Of a DNA stretch of 16,202 nt, positions 1-7,457 are shown in pieces. The notes beneath the pieces are model-generated. The model saw only the letters and a program-made list of their open reading frames with translations, ran no database searches and had not been told where the DNA came from. Source of the DNA: JALHMQ01 sp037441125 (GTDB lineage: Bacteria > Pseudomonadota > Gammaproteobacteria > Burkholderiales > Burkholderiaceae_F); the NCBI GenBank assembly GCA_037441125.1, contig JBBIST010000076.1, forward strand, positions 1-16,202, written 5' to 3'. A program made the translations under genes and the position numbers. The first letter of the stretch is position 1. Each line of letters starts with the position of its first letter.

Positions 1-507
1 CGCGGCGAGCCGGCTGCGGCCGGTGCGGCGCGCCTGCGGCTGGCGCTGCAGGGCATCGACTTCGACGGCCGGCCGGCCGCCGCGACCCTGCGCCGCTGGT
101 TGCGGCGCGCGCTTGGCGCCGAGGCCGAGATCACGCTGCGCTTCGTCGGCGCGCGCGAGGGCCGGCGCCTGAACCGCGAGTTTCGCGGCCGCGACCACGC
201 GACCAACGTGCTCACCTTCGACTACGGCCGCGCGCCGATCGTCGCCGATATCGTCGTGTGCGCGCCGGTGGTGGCGCGCGAGGCGCGCCGGCAGGGCAAG
301 CCGCTGCGCGCGCACCTGGCGCACCTGGTGATCCACGGCGCCCTGCACGCACGCGGCCTGCGCCACGACACGGCGGGCCGGGCGCGCCGCATGGAGCGCC
401 TCGAAGCGCGCCTGCTCGCGGAACTTGGTTACCCGGATCCCTACTCCGAGGCATGTCCGGCACCGGAACCCGTCCGAGGCGCGCGCCGGCGGCCGCGCAG
501 CGCCTGA
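1..507 (+). CDS. ybeY: Endoribonuclease YbeY (rRNA maturation factor), 5' end outside window
   Basis: YbeY is a zinc-dependent single-strand endoribonuclease acting in the cytoplasm on 16S rRNA 3'-end maturation and 70S ribosome quality control. The frame is open from base 1, so the start lies upstream; 168 residues are visible, close to a full family member. Conserved segments seen are NREFRGRDHATNVLTFDY (around the conserved Arg), ADIVVCAPVVAREA, and the zinc site HGALHARGLRH with three His codons at 334, 346 and 364. The usual Asp before the third His (GYDH in most homologues) is Arg here. After PDPY the protein runs on for about 20 Pro/Arg/Ala-rich residues, longer than many homologues. 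It lies upstream of corC as in most Proteobacteria, where phoH normally precedes it. A TTG at 100 is an internal in-frame codon, not the likely start, because conserved N-terminal sequence continues upstream of it. Confidence 0.93.
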   Translation, partial: RGEPAAAGAARLRLALQGIDFDGRPAAATLRRWLRRALGAEAEITLRFVGAREGRRLNREFRGRDHATNVLTFDYGRAPIVADIVVCAPVVAREARRQGKPLRAHLAHLVIHGALHARGLRHDTAGRARRMERLEARLLAELGYPDPYSEACPAPEPVRGARRRPRSA

Positions 508-595
508 TTCAGCCTGCAAGTCGGCACTGACTAGCGAAGTCGATCTCGGCGGCCACCGCCGATCGCGCCGCAGGGCGACCGGCGCTCCGCTCCGG

Positions 596-601
596 TATCC
601 T
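596..601 (+). promoter_or_regulatory. Possible -10 element upstream of corC
   Basis: The 144-base ybeY-corC gap holds no gene. It contains GGTATCCTCGGCG, whose TATCCT resembles a sigma-70 -10 hexamer about 50 bases before the corC ATG. Similar GTAnnnTCG words occur before lnt and glyQ. No convincing -35 hexamer is seen at 16-18 bases upstream, so this is a weak call. Confidence 0.28.
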
Positions 602-651
602 CGGCGTCTGATTCACAGCCGGGCGGCAACCGTCTTGCGCCGCCCCGTCTC

Positions 652-1551
652 ATGGCTGACCCTAAGCGCGGACGCCCGGCGTCCGGCCCGTCCCACCCGA
701 AGTCCCTCCTCGAACGCCTGTCGGCGTTCATCCTGCGCGAGCCCGAGACCCGCGACGAGCTGCTGCAGGTCCTGTCCGACGCTCACGACCGCAAGCTGCT
801 CGACGGCGACGCCTTGGCGATGATCGAGGGCGCCTTGCAGGTCTCGCAGATGCGCGCGCGCGACCTGATGGTGCCGAGCGCGCAGATGCGCGTGCTCGAC
901 ATCGCCGAACCGGTCGACCGCTGGCTGCCGGCGGTGATCGAGTCCGGCCATTCGCGCTTCCCGGTGATCGAGGGCAACCGCGACAGCGTCATCGGCATCC
1001 TGCTCGCCAAAGACCTGCTGCGCCTGCCGGCGCAGGCCGGTGCCGATGCGCGCGCGCTGCTGCGGCCGGCGTTGTTCATCCCCGAGTCCAAGCCGCTCGA
1101 CGTGCTGCTGCGCGAGTTCCGCTCGACCCGCAACCACATGGCGCTGGTGGTCGACGAGTACGGCGGCGTCAGCGGCCTGATCACGATCGAGGACGTACTC
1201 GAGCAGATCGTCGGCGACATCGAAGACGAGTTCGACGGCGCCGGCGAGGACGACCAGATCGTCGCCGAGCGCGACGGCCGCTACCGCGTCAAGGCGCTGA
1301 CCGAGATCGCTGACTTCAACGCCTTCTTCGGCACGCGCTTTTCCGACGCCCAGGTTGACACCGTGGGCGGGCTCGTCACCGAGGCGCTGGGCCGCGTGCC
1401 GCACCGCGGCGACCTGATCGAGCTCGACGCAGTGCGCTTCGAGGTCCTGCGCGCCGATGCGCGCCAGGCGCACCTGCTGCTGGTCACGCGGCTGGCGCGA
1501 ACGCTGGTCGACGAGTTCGCCGAGCTCGAGGCCGGCCGCAACGGCGGCTGA
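652..1551 (+). CDS. corC: CorC/HlyC-family CBS-domain protein (YbeX)
   Basis: This is a 299-residue cytoplasmic CBS-pair protein of the CorC/YbeX family, historically linked to CorA-dependent magnesium and cobalt efflux and, for YbeX, to ribosome metabolism. The sequence shows an N-terminal helical part with RARDLMVPSAQM (about residues 68-80), a tandem CBS pair at about 70-190 including SGHSRFPVIEG and VVDEYGGVSGLITIEDVLEQIVGDIEDE, and the C-terminal transporter-associated domain at about 205-285 (RYRVKALTEIADFNAFF, VDTVGGLVTEALGRVP). There are no membrane segments, which separates it from the larger CorB/CNNM proteins. The ATG at 652 has no clear Shine-Dalgarno, but no other start suits the family's N-terminus. 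It sits between ybeY and lnt, a strongly conserved trio. Family assignment is secure; the exact biochemical role is not known from sequence. Confidence 0.95.
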   Translation: MADPKRGRPASGPSHPKSLLERLSAFILREPETRDELLQVLSDAHDRKLLDGDALAMIEGALQVSQMRARDLMVPSAQMRVLDIAEPVDRWLPAVIESGHSRFPVIEGNRDSVIGILLAKDLLRLPAQAGADARALLRPALFIPESKPLDVLLREFRSTRNHMALVVDEYGGVSGLITIEDVLEQIVGDIEDEFDGAGEDDQIVAERDGRYRVKALTEIADFNAFFGTRFSDAQVDTVGGLVTEALGRVPHRGDLIELDAVRFEVLRADARQAHLLLVTRLARTLVDEFAELEAGRNGG

Positions 1552-1586
1552 GCACCGCGGTCACTGGGTCGCGGCCCGTGCACCGG

Positions 1587-1592
1587 TAGACT
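1587..1592 (+). promoter_or_regulatory. Possible -10 element upstream of lnt
   Basis: In the 107-base corC-lnt gap, GGTAGACTCGACG contains TAGACT, a plausible -10 hexamer about 66 bases before the lnt start. It resembles the words before corC and glyQ. There is no good -35, so lnt could equally be cotranscribed from upstream. Confidence 0.28.
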
Positions 1593-1658
1593 CGACGCCG
1601 CCATCCGCGGTGCCGGTCTCGGTCGATCGCCCCTGGCGGCCGGCCGAGACCCCACCCC

Positions 1659-3191
1659 TTGCCCACTTTGCCCGATCTCGCACCGCTGCGCGCGCGCAGC
1701 GCGCTGCCGCTTGCGCTCGGCGCCGGCCTGCTGCACACGTTGTCGTTCGCGCCGTGGTATCGGCCGTGGCTGCAGGTGCTGGCGTTGGCCGTCCTGTTCG
1801 CTCTCGCCTTGCGCGCGCCGAGCGCACGCGCCGCGGCCGCGCTCGGCTTCGCCTTCGGCGCCGGCTGGTTCGGGCTCGGCGTCTGGTGGGTGTTCATCAG
1901 CATGCATACCTACGCGGCCATGCCGGCGCTGCTGGCCGGCGCCGCCACGGCCGCCTTCTGCCTGTTCCTGGCCTTGTTTCCGGCGTTCGGACTCGCGCTC
2001 GGCCACCGTCTGGCGCGACCGCTGGCGACTCGCGCCCTGCTGGCGCTGCCGGCCGCCTGGGCCGCCTCGGAGTGGCTGCGCGGCACGCTGTTGACCGGCT
2101 TTCCGTGGATCGCCGGCGGCTACGCGCACAGCGACGGGCCGCTGGCCGGATGGGCGCCGGTGGTCGGCGTCTACGGCGTCACGCTGGCGGCAGCGCTCGT
2201 CGCCGGCGCTCTCGCCCTGTGGACCGCGGCGCGCGCGGCGGCGCCGCGCGCGCTGGCCGCCGGCAGCACGGTCGCGCTGGCGCTGCTCGCCGCCGGCTTG
2301 GCGTTGCGCGCGGTCGAGTGGACGCAGCCGGTGGGCGAGCCGATCCACGTGCGCCTGGTCCAGGGCAACATCCCGCAGGATCTGAAGTTCAGCGAGATCG
2401 GCCTGCAGCGCGCCGCCGAGACCTATGTGCGCCTGCTGCGCCAGATGCCGCGCGTCGACCTGGCGGCGCTGCCCGAGTCGGTGTTCCCGCTGCCGCTGCA
2501 CGCGCTGCCCGATCCGGTGGTCGAGGACCTGCTCGACTTCACGCGCACGCAGCGCAGCGCTCTGGTGCTCGGCGTGTTCATCGAGGATCCGCCCGGCGAT
2601 TTCTTCAACAGCGCGATCGGCCTGGCGCCGGACGGCCGGCCGCCGATGCAGCGCTACAGCAAGCGCCACCTGGTGCCCTTCGGCGAGTTCATCCCCTGGG
2701 GCTTTCGCTGGTTCGTCGACCTGATGCAGATGCCGATCGGCGAGCAGCAGCGCGGCGCGCCCTACCAGGGGCCTATGGAACTGGCCGGCCAGAGAATCGC
2801 GGTCAACATCTGCTACGAGGACCTGTTCGGCGCCGAAATCATCGGCGCCTGGCGCGTGCCCGAGCGCGCGCCGACGATGCTGCTCAACATCTCGAACCTC
2901 GCCTGGTTCGGCGACTCGATCGCGCTCGACCAGCACTTGCAGATCTCACGCCTGCGCGCGCTCGAGACCGGGCGGCCGATGCTGCGCGCGACCAACACCG
3001 GCACCACGGCGGTGGTCGGCGCGCGCGGCGAGGTGGTCGCCAGATTGCCGAAGCTGGTCGAGGGCGCGCTCGACGCGCAGGTGCGCGGCTACCAGGGCAA
3101 CACGCCTTTCGTTCGCTTCGGCGACCAACCGGCGATCGCCCTCGGCCTGCTGCTGCTGGCGGCGGCCTTCGTGCTCGGCCGGCGCCGCTAG
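1659..3191 (+). CDS. lnt: Apolipoprotein N-acyltransferase
   Basis: Lnt is an inner-membrane enzyme that moves an acyl chain from a phospholipid to the N-terminal Cys of apolipoproteins, completing the triacylated form needed for Lol sorting. The protein has 510 residues, close to the usual length. Residues 1-215 hold several hydrophobic membrane segments, and a C-terminal anchor lies at about 490-507 (ALGLLLLAAAFVLG). The nitrilase-fold domain spans about 228-480. Its catalytic triad is visible as Glu273 (LPESVFPL), Lys335 (YSKRHLVPFGEF) and Cys385 (NICYED); Glu343 in FGEF matches the essential loop Glu of the family. The chosen start is TTG, because no ATG or GTG gives the expected short N-terminus before the first membrane helix. 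It follows corC, as in many Proteobacteria. Confidence 0.96.
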   Translation: MPTLPDLAPLRARSALPLALGAGLLHTLSFAPWYRPWLQVLALAVLFALALRAPSARAAAALGFAFGAGWFGLGVWWVFISMHTYAAMPALLAGAATAAFCLFLALFPAFGLALGHRLARPLATRALLALPAAWAASEWLRGTLLTGFPWIAGGYAHSDGPLAGWAPVVGVYGVTLAAALVAGALALWTAARAAAPRALAAGSTVALALLAAGLALRAVEWTQPVGEPIHVRLVQGNIPQDLKFSEIGLQRAAETYVRLLRQMPRVDLAALPESVFPLPLHALPDPVVEDLLDFTRTQRSALVLGVFIEDPPGDFFNSAIGLAPDGRPPMQRYSKRHLVPFGEFIPWGFRWFVDLMQMPIGEQQRGAPYQGPMELAGQRIAVNICYEDLFGAEIIGAWRVPERAPTMLLNISNLAWFGDSIALDQHLQISRLRALETGRPMLRATNTGTTAVVGARGEVVARLPKLVEGALDAQVRGYQGNTPFVRFGDQPAIALGLLLLAAAFVLGRRR

Positions 3192-3218
3192 CGCGGTCGG
3201 GCGCGCGCGAGCGGCCCG

Positions 3219-3224
3219 TACAAT
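3219..3224 (+). promoter_or_regulatory. Possible -10 element upstream of glyQ
   Basis: TACAAT within CCGTACAATCGCGCC is a good -10 match (5 of 6 to TATAAT) in otherwise extremely GC-rich DNA, 57 bases before the glyQ ATG. The region 17 bases upstream (GTCGGG) is a poor -35. It probably gives glyQ-glyS its own transcript, but this is inferred from the hexamer alone. Confidence 0.4.
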
Positions 3225-3249
3225 CGCGCCTCCCTTGGCTACTGCGGCG

Positions 3250-3277
3250 CGGCGCGCGCGGCGCGTCGCGCGCGCCG
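3250..3277 (+). promoter_or_regulatory. GC hairpin abutting the glyQ start codon
   Basis: CGGCGCGCGCG at 3250-3260 and CGCGCGCGCCG at 3267-3277 are perfect 11-base inverted repeats separated by GCGCGT. The stem ends 4 bases before the glyQ ATG, so it covers the place where a Shine-Dalgarno would be; none is visible. There is no T-tract, so it is not an ordinary terminator. It may limit glyQ translation, or be a chance product of CG-alternating sequence. Confidence 0.45.
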
Positions 3278-3281
3278 TTTC

Positions 3282-4199
3282 ATGATCAGCTTCCAGGAAG
3301 CGATCCTGCGCCTGCAGGACTACTGGCACCGGCACGGCTGCGCACTGCTGCAGCCGATCGACCTCGAGGTCGGCGCCGGCACCTCGCACACCGCCACCTT
3401 CCTGCGCGCAATCGGCCCCGAGCCGTGGCGCGCCGCCTACGTGCAGCCGTCGCGCCGGCCGAAGGACGCGCGCTACGGCGACAACCCGAACCGCCTGCAC
3501 CAGCACCATCAGTACCAGGTGGTGCTCAAGCCTTCGCCGCCGGAGATCCTCGACCTGTACCTGGGCTCGCTCGCCGCACTCGGCATCGACACGCTGCAAA
3601 ACGACATCCGCTTCGTCGAGGACAACTGGGAGAACCCGACGCTCGGCGCCTGGGGACTGGGCTGGGAAGTGTGGATGAACGGCATGGAGATCACGCAGTT
3701 CACCTACTTCCAGCAGGTCGGCGGTCTCGAGTGCAAGCCGATCACCGGCGAGATCACCTACGGCCTCGAGCGCCTGACGATGTATTTGCAGGACGTCGAC
3801 AACGTCTTCGACCTCGTCTACACGACCTGGCGCGACCGCGGCGCCGACAAGGTCCTGCGCTACCGCGACGTGTTCCACCAGAACGAGGTCGAGCACAGCC
3901 GCTACAACTTCGAGGCTGCCGACCCGCAACTGCTGCTGCGCCAGTTCGGCGACTTCGAGTCGGAAGCCAAGCGCTTGATGGCGGCGCAACTGGCGCTGCC
4001 CGCCTACGAGATGGTGCTCAAGGCCGGCCACACCTTCAACCTGCTCGATGCGCGCGGCGCGATCAGCGTCACCGAGCGCGCCGCCTACATCGGCCGCATC
4101 CGCAACCTGTCGCGCACGATCGCCGCCAGCTACTTCGAGTCGCGCGAACGACTTGGCTTCCCGATGTTGACCGAAAAGCCGGCGGAGGTCGGGCGATGA
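3282..4199 (+). CDS. glyQ: Glycyl-tRNA synthetase alpha subunit
   Basis: This is the alpha subunit of the heterotetrameric (alpha2-beta2) bacterial glycyl-tRNA synthetase. It is a class II catalytic subunit that activates glycine with ATP and, together with the beta subunit, charges tRNA-Gly in the cytoplasm. The 305 residues match the usual length of about 300. Nearly the whole protein follows the conserved family pattern: QDYWHRHGCALLQPIDLEVG at the N-terminus, PEPWRAAYVQPSRRPKDARYG, then NWENPTLGAWGLGWEVWMNG, ITQFTYFQQVGG and ITGEITYGLERL. The ATG at 3282 fits the family's MxxFQ N-terminus. The stop overlaps the glyS start in an ATGA arrangement, which implies translational coupling to the partner subunit. 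A GC hairpin lies directly before its start. Confidence 0.97.
   Translation: MISFQEAILRLQDYWHRHGCALLQPIDLEVGAGTSHTATFLRAIGPEPWRAAYVQPSRRPKDARYGDNPNRLHQHHQYQVVLKPSPPEILDLYLGSLAALGIDTLQNDIRFVEDNWENPTLGAWGLGWEVWMNGMEITQFTYFQQVGGLECKPITGEITYGLERLTMYLQDVDNVFDLVYTTWRDRGADKVLRYRDVFHQNEVEHSRYNFEAADPQLLLRQFGDFESEAKRLMAAQLALPAYEMVLKAGHTFNLLDARGAISVTERAAYIGRIRNLSRTIAASYFESRERLGFPMLTEKPAEVGR
4184..4188 (+). promoter_or_regulatory. Shine-Dalgarno for glyS inside glyQ
   Basis: GGAGG lies 7 bases before the ATG at 4196, inside the last codons of glyQ. It is one of the few strong ribosome binding sites in this window and fixes the glyS start in the overlap. Confidence 0.75.
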
Positions 4200-6534
4200 C
4201 CACTGCCTCGCTGCTGGTCGAGTTGCACACCGAGGAGCTGGCGCCCAGGGCCTTGGCGGCGATGTCGGCGGCCTTCGCCGCCGGCATCGAGCAGGGGCTG
4301 CGCGCGCGTCGCTTCCTGAGCCCGGAGTCGACCGCGACCGCCTTCGGCGCCCCGCGCCGGCTGGCGGTGCACATCGGCGCCGTGAAGGCGCGCGCCGACG
4401 ACCAGCGCTTCCGCACTCGGCTGATGCCGGTCGCGGTCGCCCGCAACCCTGCCGGCGGCTGGGCGCCGGCGCTGGGCAAGAAGCTCGCTGCCCTCGGACA
4501 TGCACGTCTGGCCGAGCTGCCGGCCGGCGCCGATGACGATGGCGCCCGCCTGGTGGTCGACGGCAACGGCAAGGACGAGTCGGTGTTTCTCGAGGGCGTG
4601 AGCCGCGGCGTTGCGCTGGCGCCGGCGCTGCAGCAAGTGCTCGAGGAGACGCTGGCAGCGCTGCCGATCCCGAAGGCGATGAGCTATCAGCTCGCCGACG
4701 GCAGCACGACGGTGCAGTTCGCGCGCCCGGCGCACCGGCTGGTGGCGCTGCACGGCGACTCAGTGCTGCCGGTGCGCGCGCTCGGACTGCAGGCCGGCAG
4801 GCGCACCTTCGGCCACCGCTTCCACGCAAGCGGCGAGATCGAGATCCGCTGCGCCGACAGTTACGAGGAGCAAATGCTGGCGCAGGGCAAGGTGATCGCC
4901 TCGTTCGACGCACGCCGCCGGCGCATCGCCGAGCTGGTGGCGGAGGCGGCGCGCGGCCTCGGCGCACACGCTGTGATGCCGGCCGAGCTGCTCGACGAGG
5001 TGGCGGCGCTGGTCGAGTGGCCGGTGGTGTACGAGTCGGGCTTCGAGAGCGAGTTCCTGGCGGTACCGGCCGAGTGCCTGATCCTGACCATGCAGCGCAA
5101 CCAGCGCTATTTCGCGCTCAAGGACGACGCCGGCCGGCTGCTCGCGCGCTTCCTGCTCGTCTCGCAGATCGAGACCAAGGACCCGTCGGCGATCGTCGCC
5201 GGCAACGCGCGCGTGGTGCGCGCGCGCCTGGCCGACGCCCGCTTCTTCTACGACCAGGACCGCAAGTCGACCCTCGAAAGCCGCATCCCGGGGCTGGCGA
5301 ACGTCGTCTACCACAGCCGGCTCGGCTCGCAGCTCGAGCGCGTCGAGCGCCTGACCGGGATCGCGGTCGAGATCGGCCGCCGCCTCGGCGCCGATGCCAC
5401 CCACGTCGAGCGCGCCGCGCGCCTGGCCAAGGCCGACCTGCGCACGCTGATGGTGGGCGAGTTCCCCGAGTTGCAGGGGATCATGGGCACCTACTACGCG
5501 CGCCACGACGGCGAGCCGGCCGACGTCGCCGCCGCGATCGAGGAGCACTACCGGCCGCGTTTCGCCGGCGATCTGCTTCCGGTCACGCGCATCGGCGCCT
5601 GCGTGGCGCTGGCCGACAAGCTGGAGACGCTGGTCGGATTGTTCGCGATCGGCGAGCGGCCGAGCGGCGACCGCGATCCCTTCGCGCTGCGCCGGCACGC
5701 GCTCGGCGTGCTGCGCATCCTGATCGAGCTGCGGCTGCNNNNNNNNNNGAGGACGCGCCGACGCACGTGCTCGCGAGCCGGCCGGTGGCGGCGGCCAGCC
5801 GCGTGCCGGCGTTCTGCCAGGTGCAGGGCTACGTCGCGCCGAACACCGGCGTCGAGCTGCGGCTGCCGCTCGAACTCGACGCGGCGCTGGCGATCGCGCG
5901 CCGCTGGCACGAGGCCGACGGCCCGCACGCGGCGCGCGCCGCGGCCGACGATGCCGGCAGCCGCACGCACGCACCCGACGCCGCCGCAGCGCGCGCGCGA
6001 CCGCGCTTCGAGGCGGCCGTGCTCGTCGACCTCGAGACCTTCCTCTTCGACCGCCTGCGCGGACTGCTGCGCGAGGAAGGCTACTCGGCGCACGAAGTCG
6101 AGTCGGTACTTGCCAACCGGCCGCAGCGCATCGACGACGTGCCGGCGCGACTGGCAGCGGTGCGCGCCTTCCTCGCGCTGCCCGAGGCCGACAGCCTGGC
6201 CGCCGCCAACAAGCGCATCGGCAACATCCTGAAGAAGGCCGATGCACCGCCCGCCGCACTCGACGCCGCGCTGTTGTTCGAACCGGCCGAGCAGGAGCTC
6301 GCGGCCGCCTTCGAGCGCGTGCGGCCGCTCGCAGACAGCCGCTACGCCGCCGGCGACTACACGGCGATGCTCGCCGCGCTGGCGCCGCTGAAGCTGCCGG
6401 TGGACCGCTTCTTCGACCACGTGCTGGTCAACGTCGACGAGCCGCGCCTGCGCGCCAACCGGCTGGCGCTGCTGGCGGCACTGCGCGCGCAGATGAACCG
6501 CGTCGCCGACCTGTCGCTGCTCAGCTCCGGCTGA
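4196..6534 (+). CDS. glyS: Glycyl-tRNA synthetase beta subunit, interrupted by an assembly gap and foreign bases
   Basis: GlyS is the beta subunit of glycyl-tRNA synthetase, which recognises tRNA-Gly and is needed for aminoacylation by GlyQ. The N-terminal 514 codons (4196-5738) read in one frame, from MTTASLLVELHTEELAP through DPFALRRHALGVLRILIELR, with the HD-type YARHDGE at His437-Asp438. The C-terminal part reads in another frame from 5852 or so to the TGA at 6534, and includes LRGLLREEGYSAHEVESVL, SLAAANKRIGNILKKA and the ALR-like anticodon-binding end (RLRANRLALLAAL). Between them are 10 Ns and 103 bases not belonging to GlyS. Joining base 5738 to 5867 at the shared 15-base word restores a single 737-codon frame (736 residues), close to beta-proteobacterial GlyS. 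The gene is therefore probably intact in the organism and broken only in this assembly. Confidence 0.93.
5724..5738 (+). repeat. 15-bp direct repeat, left copy at the glyS break
   Basis: TCGAGCTGCGGCTGC encodes part of the IELRL motif of GlyS immediately before the N run. An identical word occurs at 5852-5866. The pair brackets the Ns and the extra 103 bases, which is the signature of an unmerged or wrongly merged contig overlap. Confidence 0.85.
5739..5748. other. Assembly gap (10 Ns)
   Basis: Ten unresolved bases lie inside glyS. The round number suggests a placeholder of arbitrary size rather than a measured gap. The glyS reading frame differs on the two sides. Confidence 0.98.
5749..5851 (+). 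other. Extraneous segment in glyS, resembling a tannase/feruloyl esterase fragment
   Basis: This stretch, read in the same frame as the downstream part of glyS, gives EDAPTHVLASRPVAAAS, then RVPAFCQVQGYVAPNTG, running into VELRLPLE. It has no counterpart in GlyS, where ILIELRLPL should continue directly. The pattern PAFCxVxGYxxPxxxxELRLPL resembles the N-terminal conserved region of bacterial tannase/feruloyl esterase proteins (Pfam PF07519), recalled from memory rather than searched. Both proteins would share the ELRLPL coding word, explaining how two unrelated sequences were joined. It is probably a misassembled scrap from elsewhere, not a gene at this locus. Confidence 0.5.
5852..5866 (+). 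repeat. 15-bp direct repeat, right copy at the glyS break
   Basis: This is the second copy of TCGAGCTGCGGCTGC, after which genuine GlyS sequence resumes (PLELDAALAIARRW). Collapsing this copy onto the one at 5724-5738 removes 128 bases and repairs the reading frame. Confidence 0.85.
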
Positions 6535-6547
6535 GCGGGCCGCGGCG

Positions 6548-7315
6548 ATGTTCCGCCTGCGCGCGCTCCTGTACGTGGCCGTGATGACGGCCACCGTCGT
6601 GCCCTGGGCCTTCGTCGTGCTCGCCGCCTGGTTGCGGCCACCGCTGGTGCGCTACCGGCTGGCGGTGATGTGGGTGCGGCTGGCGATTCGCATGGCGCGC
6701 TGGCTGTGCGGCGTGCGCTGGCGGGTCGAAGGCGAGCAGCACCTGCCGGACGGGCCGGTGATCGTCCTGCCCAAGCACCAGAGCACCTGGGAGGCCTTCT
6801 GGCTGCCGAGCTTCCTGCCGCGCCGGATGAGTTTCGTCTACAAGCGCGAGTTGCACTGGATCCCGTTCTTCGGCTGGGCGATGGCCTCGCTCGGAATGAT
6901 CAACATCGACCGCGCGCGCGGCGGCGACGCCTTCGAGCAGATGCTGGCGCAGGGCGAGCGCCTGTTGCACGACGGCTGGTGGATCGTGGTCTTCCCCGAG
7001 GGCACGCGCACCGCGCCCGGCGCCCGCGCGCGCTACAAGACCGGCGGCGCGCGCCTGGCGGTGCGCACCGGCGCGCCGGTGCTGCCGATCGCGGTCAACT
7101 CGGGCGAGGTCTGGCCGCGCGGCCTGTTGATCCGGCGCCCGGGCGAGATCACGGTCTCGATCGGCCCGCCGATCGAGACCCGCGGGCGCAGCGTCGAGCA
7201 GGTCGCCGCCGAGGTCGAGCGTTGGATCGAGACCGAAATGCGCCGGCTGGCGCCGCACCGCTACCGCGACGCCGCGCCCTCCCCGGCGCCGGTGGCCGGC
7301 CCCGAGGCGGCCTGA
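6548..7315 (+). CDS. plsC: 1-acyl-sn-glycerol-3-phosphate acyltransferase (PlsC family)
   Basis: PlsC-type enzymes acylate lysophosphatidic acid to phosphatidic acid at the inner membrane, using acyl-ACP or acyl-CoA, and feed phospholipid synthesis. The protein has 255 residues with an N-terminal hydrophobic helix at about 8-28. The acyltransferase motifs appear in order: HQSTWE at 77-82 (motif I), INIDRARG around 119-125 (motif II with Arg122), VVFPEGTR at 147-154 (motif III) and GAPVLPIAVN at 175-184 (motif IV). Motif I has Glu in place of the textbook Asp (H-x4-D), a variant I recall from beta-proteobacterial members, so activity is expected. It starts 13 bases after glyS and is probably cotranscribed. 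In many Betaproteobacteria gmhB lies between glyS and plsC; it is absent here. The C-terminal Ala/Pro tail is nonconserved. Confidence 0.93.
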   Translation: MFRLRALLYVAVMTATVVPWAFVVLAAWLRPPLVRYRLAVMWVRLAIRMARWLCGVRWRVEGEQHLPDGPVIVLPKHQSTWEAFWLPSFLPRRMSFVYKRELHWIPFFGWAMASLGMINIDRARGGDAFEQMLAQGERLLHDGWWIVVFPEGTRTAPGARARYKTGGARLAVRTGAPVLPIAVNSGEVWPRGLLIRRPGEITVSIGPPIETRGRSVEQVAAEVERWIETEMRRLAPHRYRDAAPSPAPVAGPEAA

Positions 7316-7457
7316 GCGGCGGCGCGCAACGATCTTGCCCTGACCTCAACATCTTGGGCCGGGTGCGTCGCAGGCCTCAGCATCCGGTAGTCGAGACCTG
7401 TCGCGCGCGACCATTCTCAGGCACACTGCGCGCGCCGTCTTCGCCCCCGCCCGCCGC

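Noticed and set aside
2946..4967. Long minus-strand frames opposite lnt, glyQ and glyS
   Set aside because: They are antisense shadows of strongly conserved genes; no motifs or plausible starts with ribosome binding sites.
5739..5866. glyS as a true pseudogene or a programmed frameshift
   Set aside because: The frame change coincides exactly with an N gap and a duplicated 15-base word, and both halves are well conserved, so an assembly fault is far more likely.
1457..6232. Very long plus-strand open frame covering lnt, glyQ and the first part of glyS
   Set aside because: Before 4196 it is a shadow frame of lnt and glyQ with Arg/Ala-rich low-complexity translation and no family motifs. Only the part from 4196 is real, as glyS. 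Long shadow frames are expected at this GC content.
7400..7411. Palindrome GTCGCGCGCGAC as an operator site
   Set aside because: It is short and composed almost only of C and G in a region where such palindromes arise often; no second copy or regulator gene nearby.
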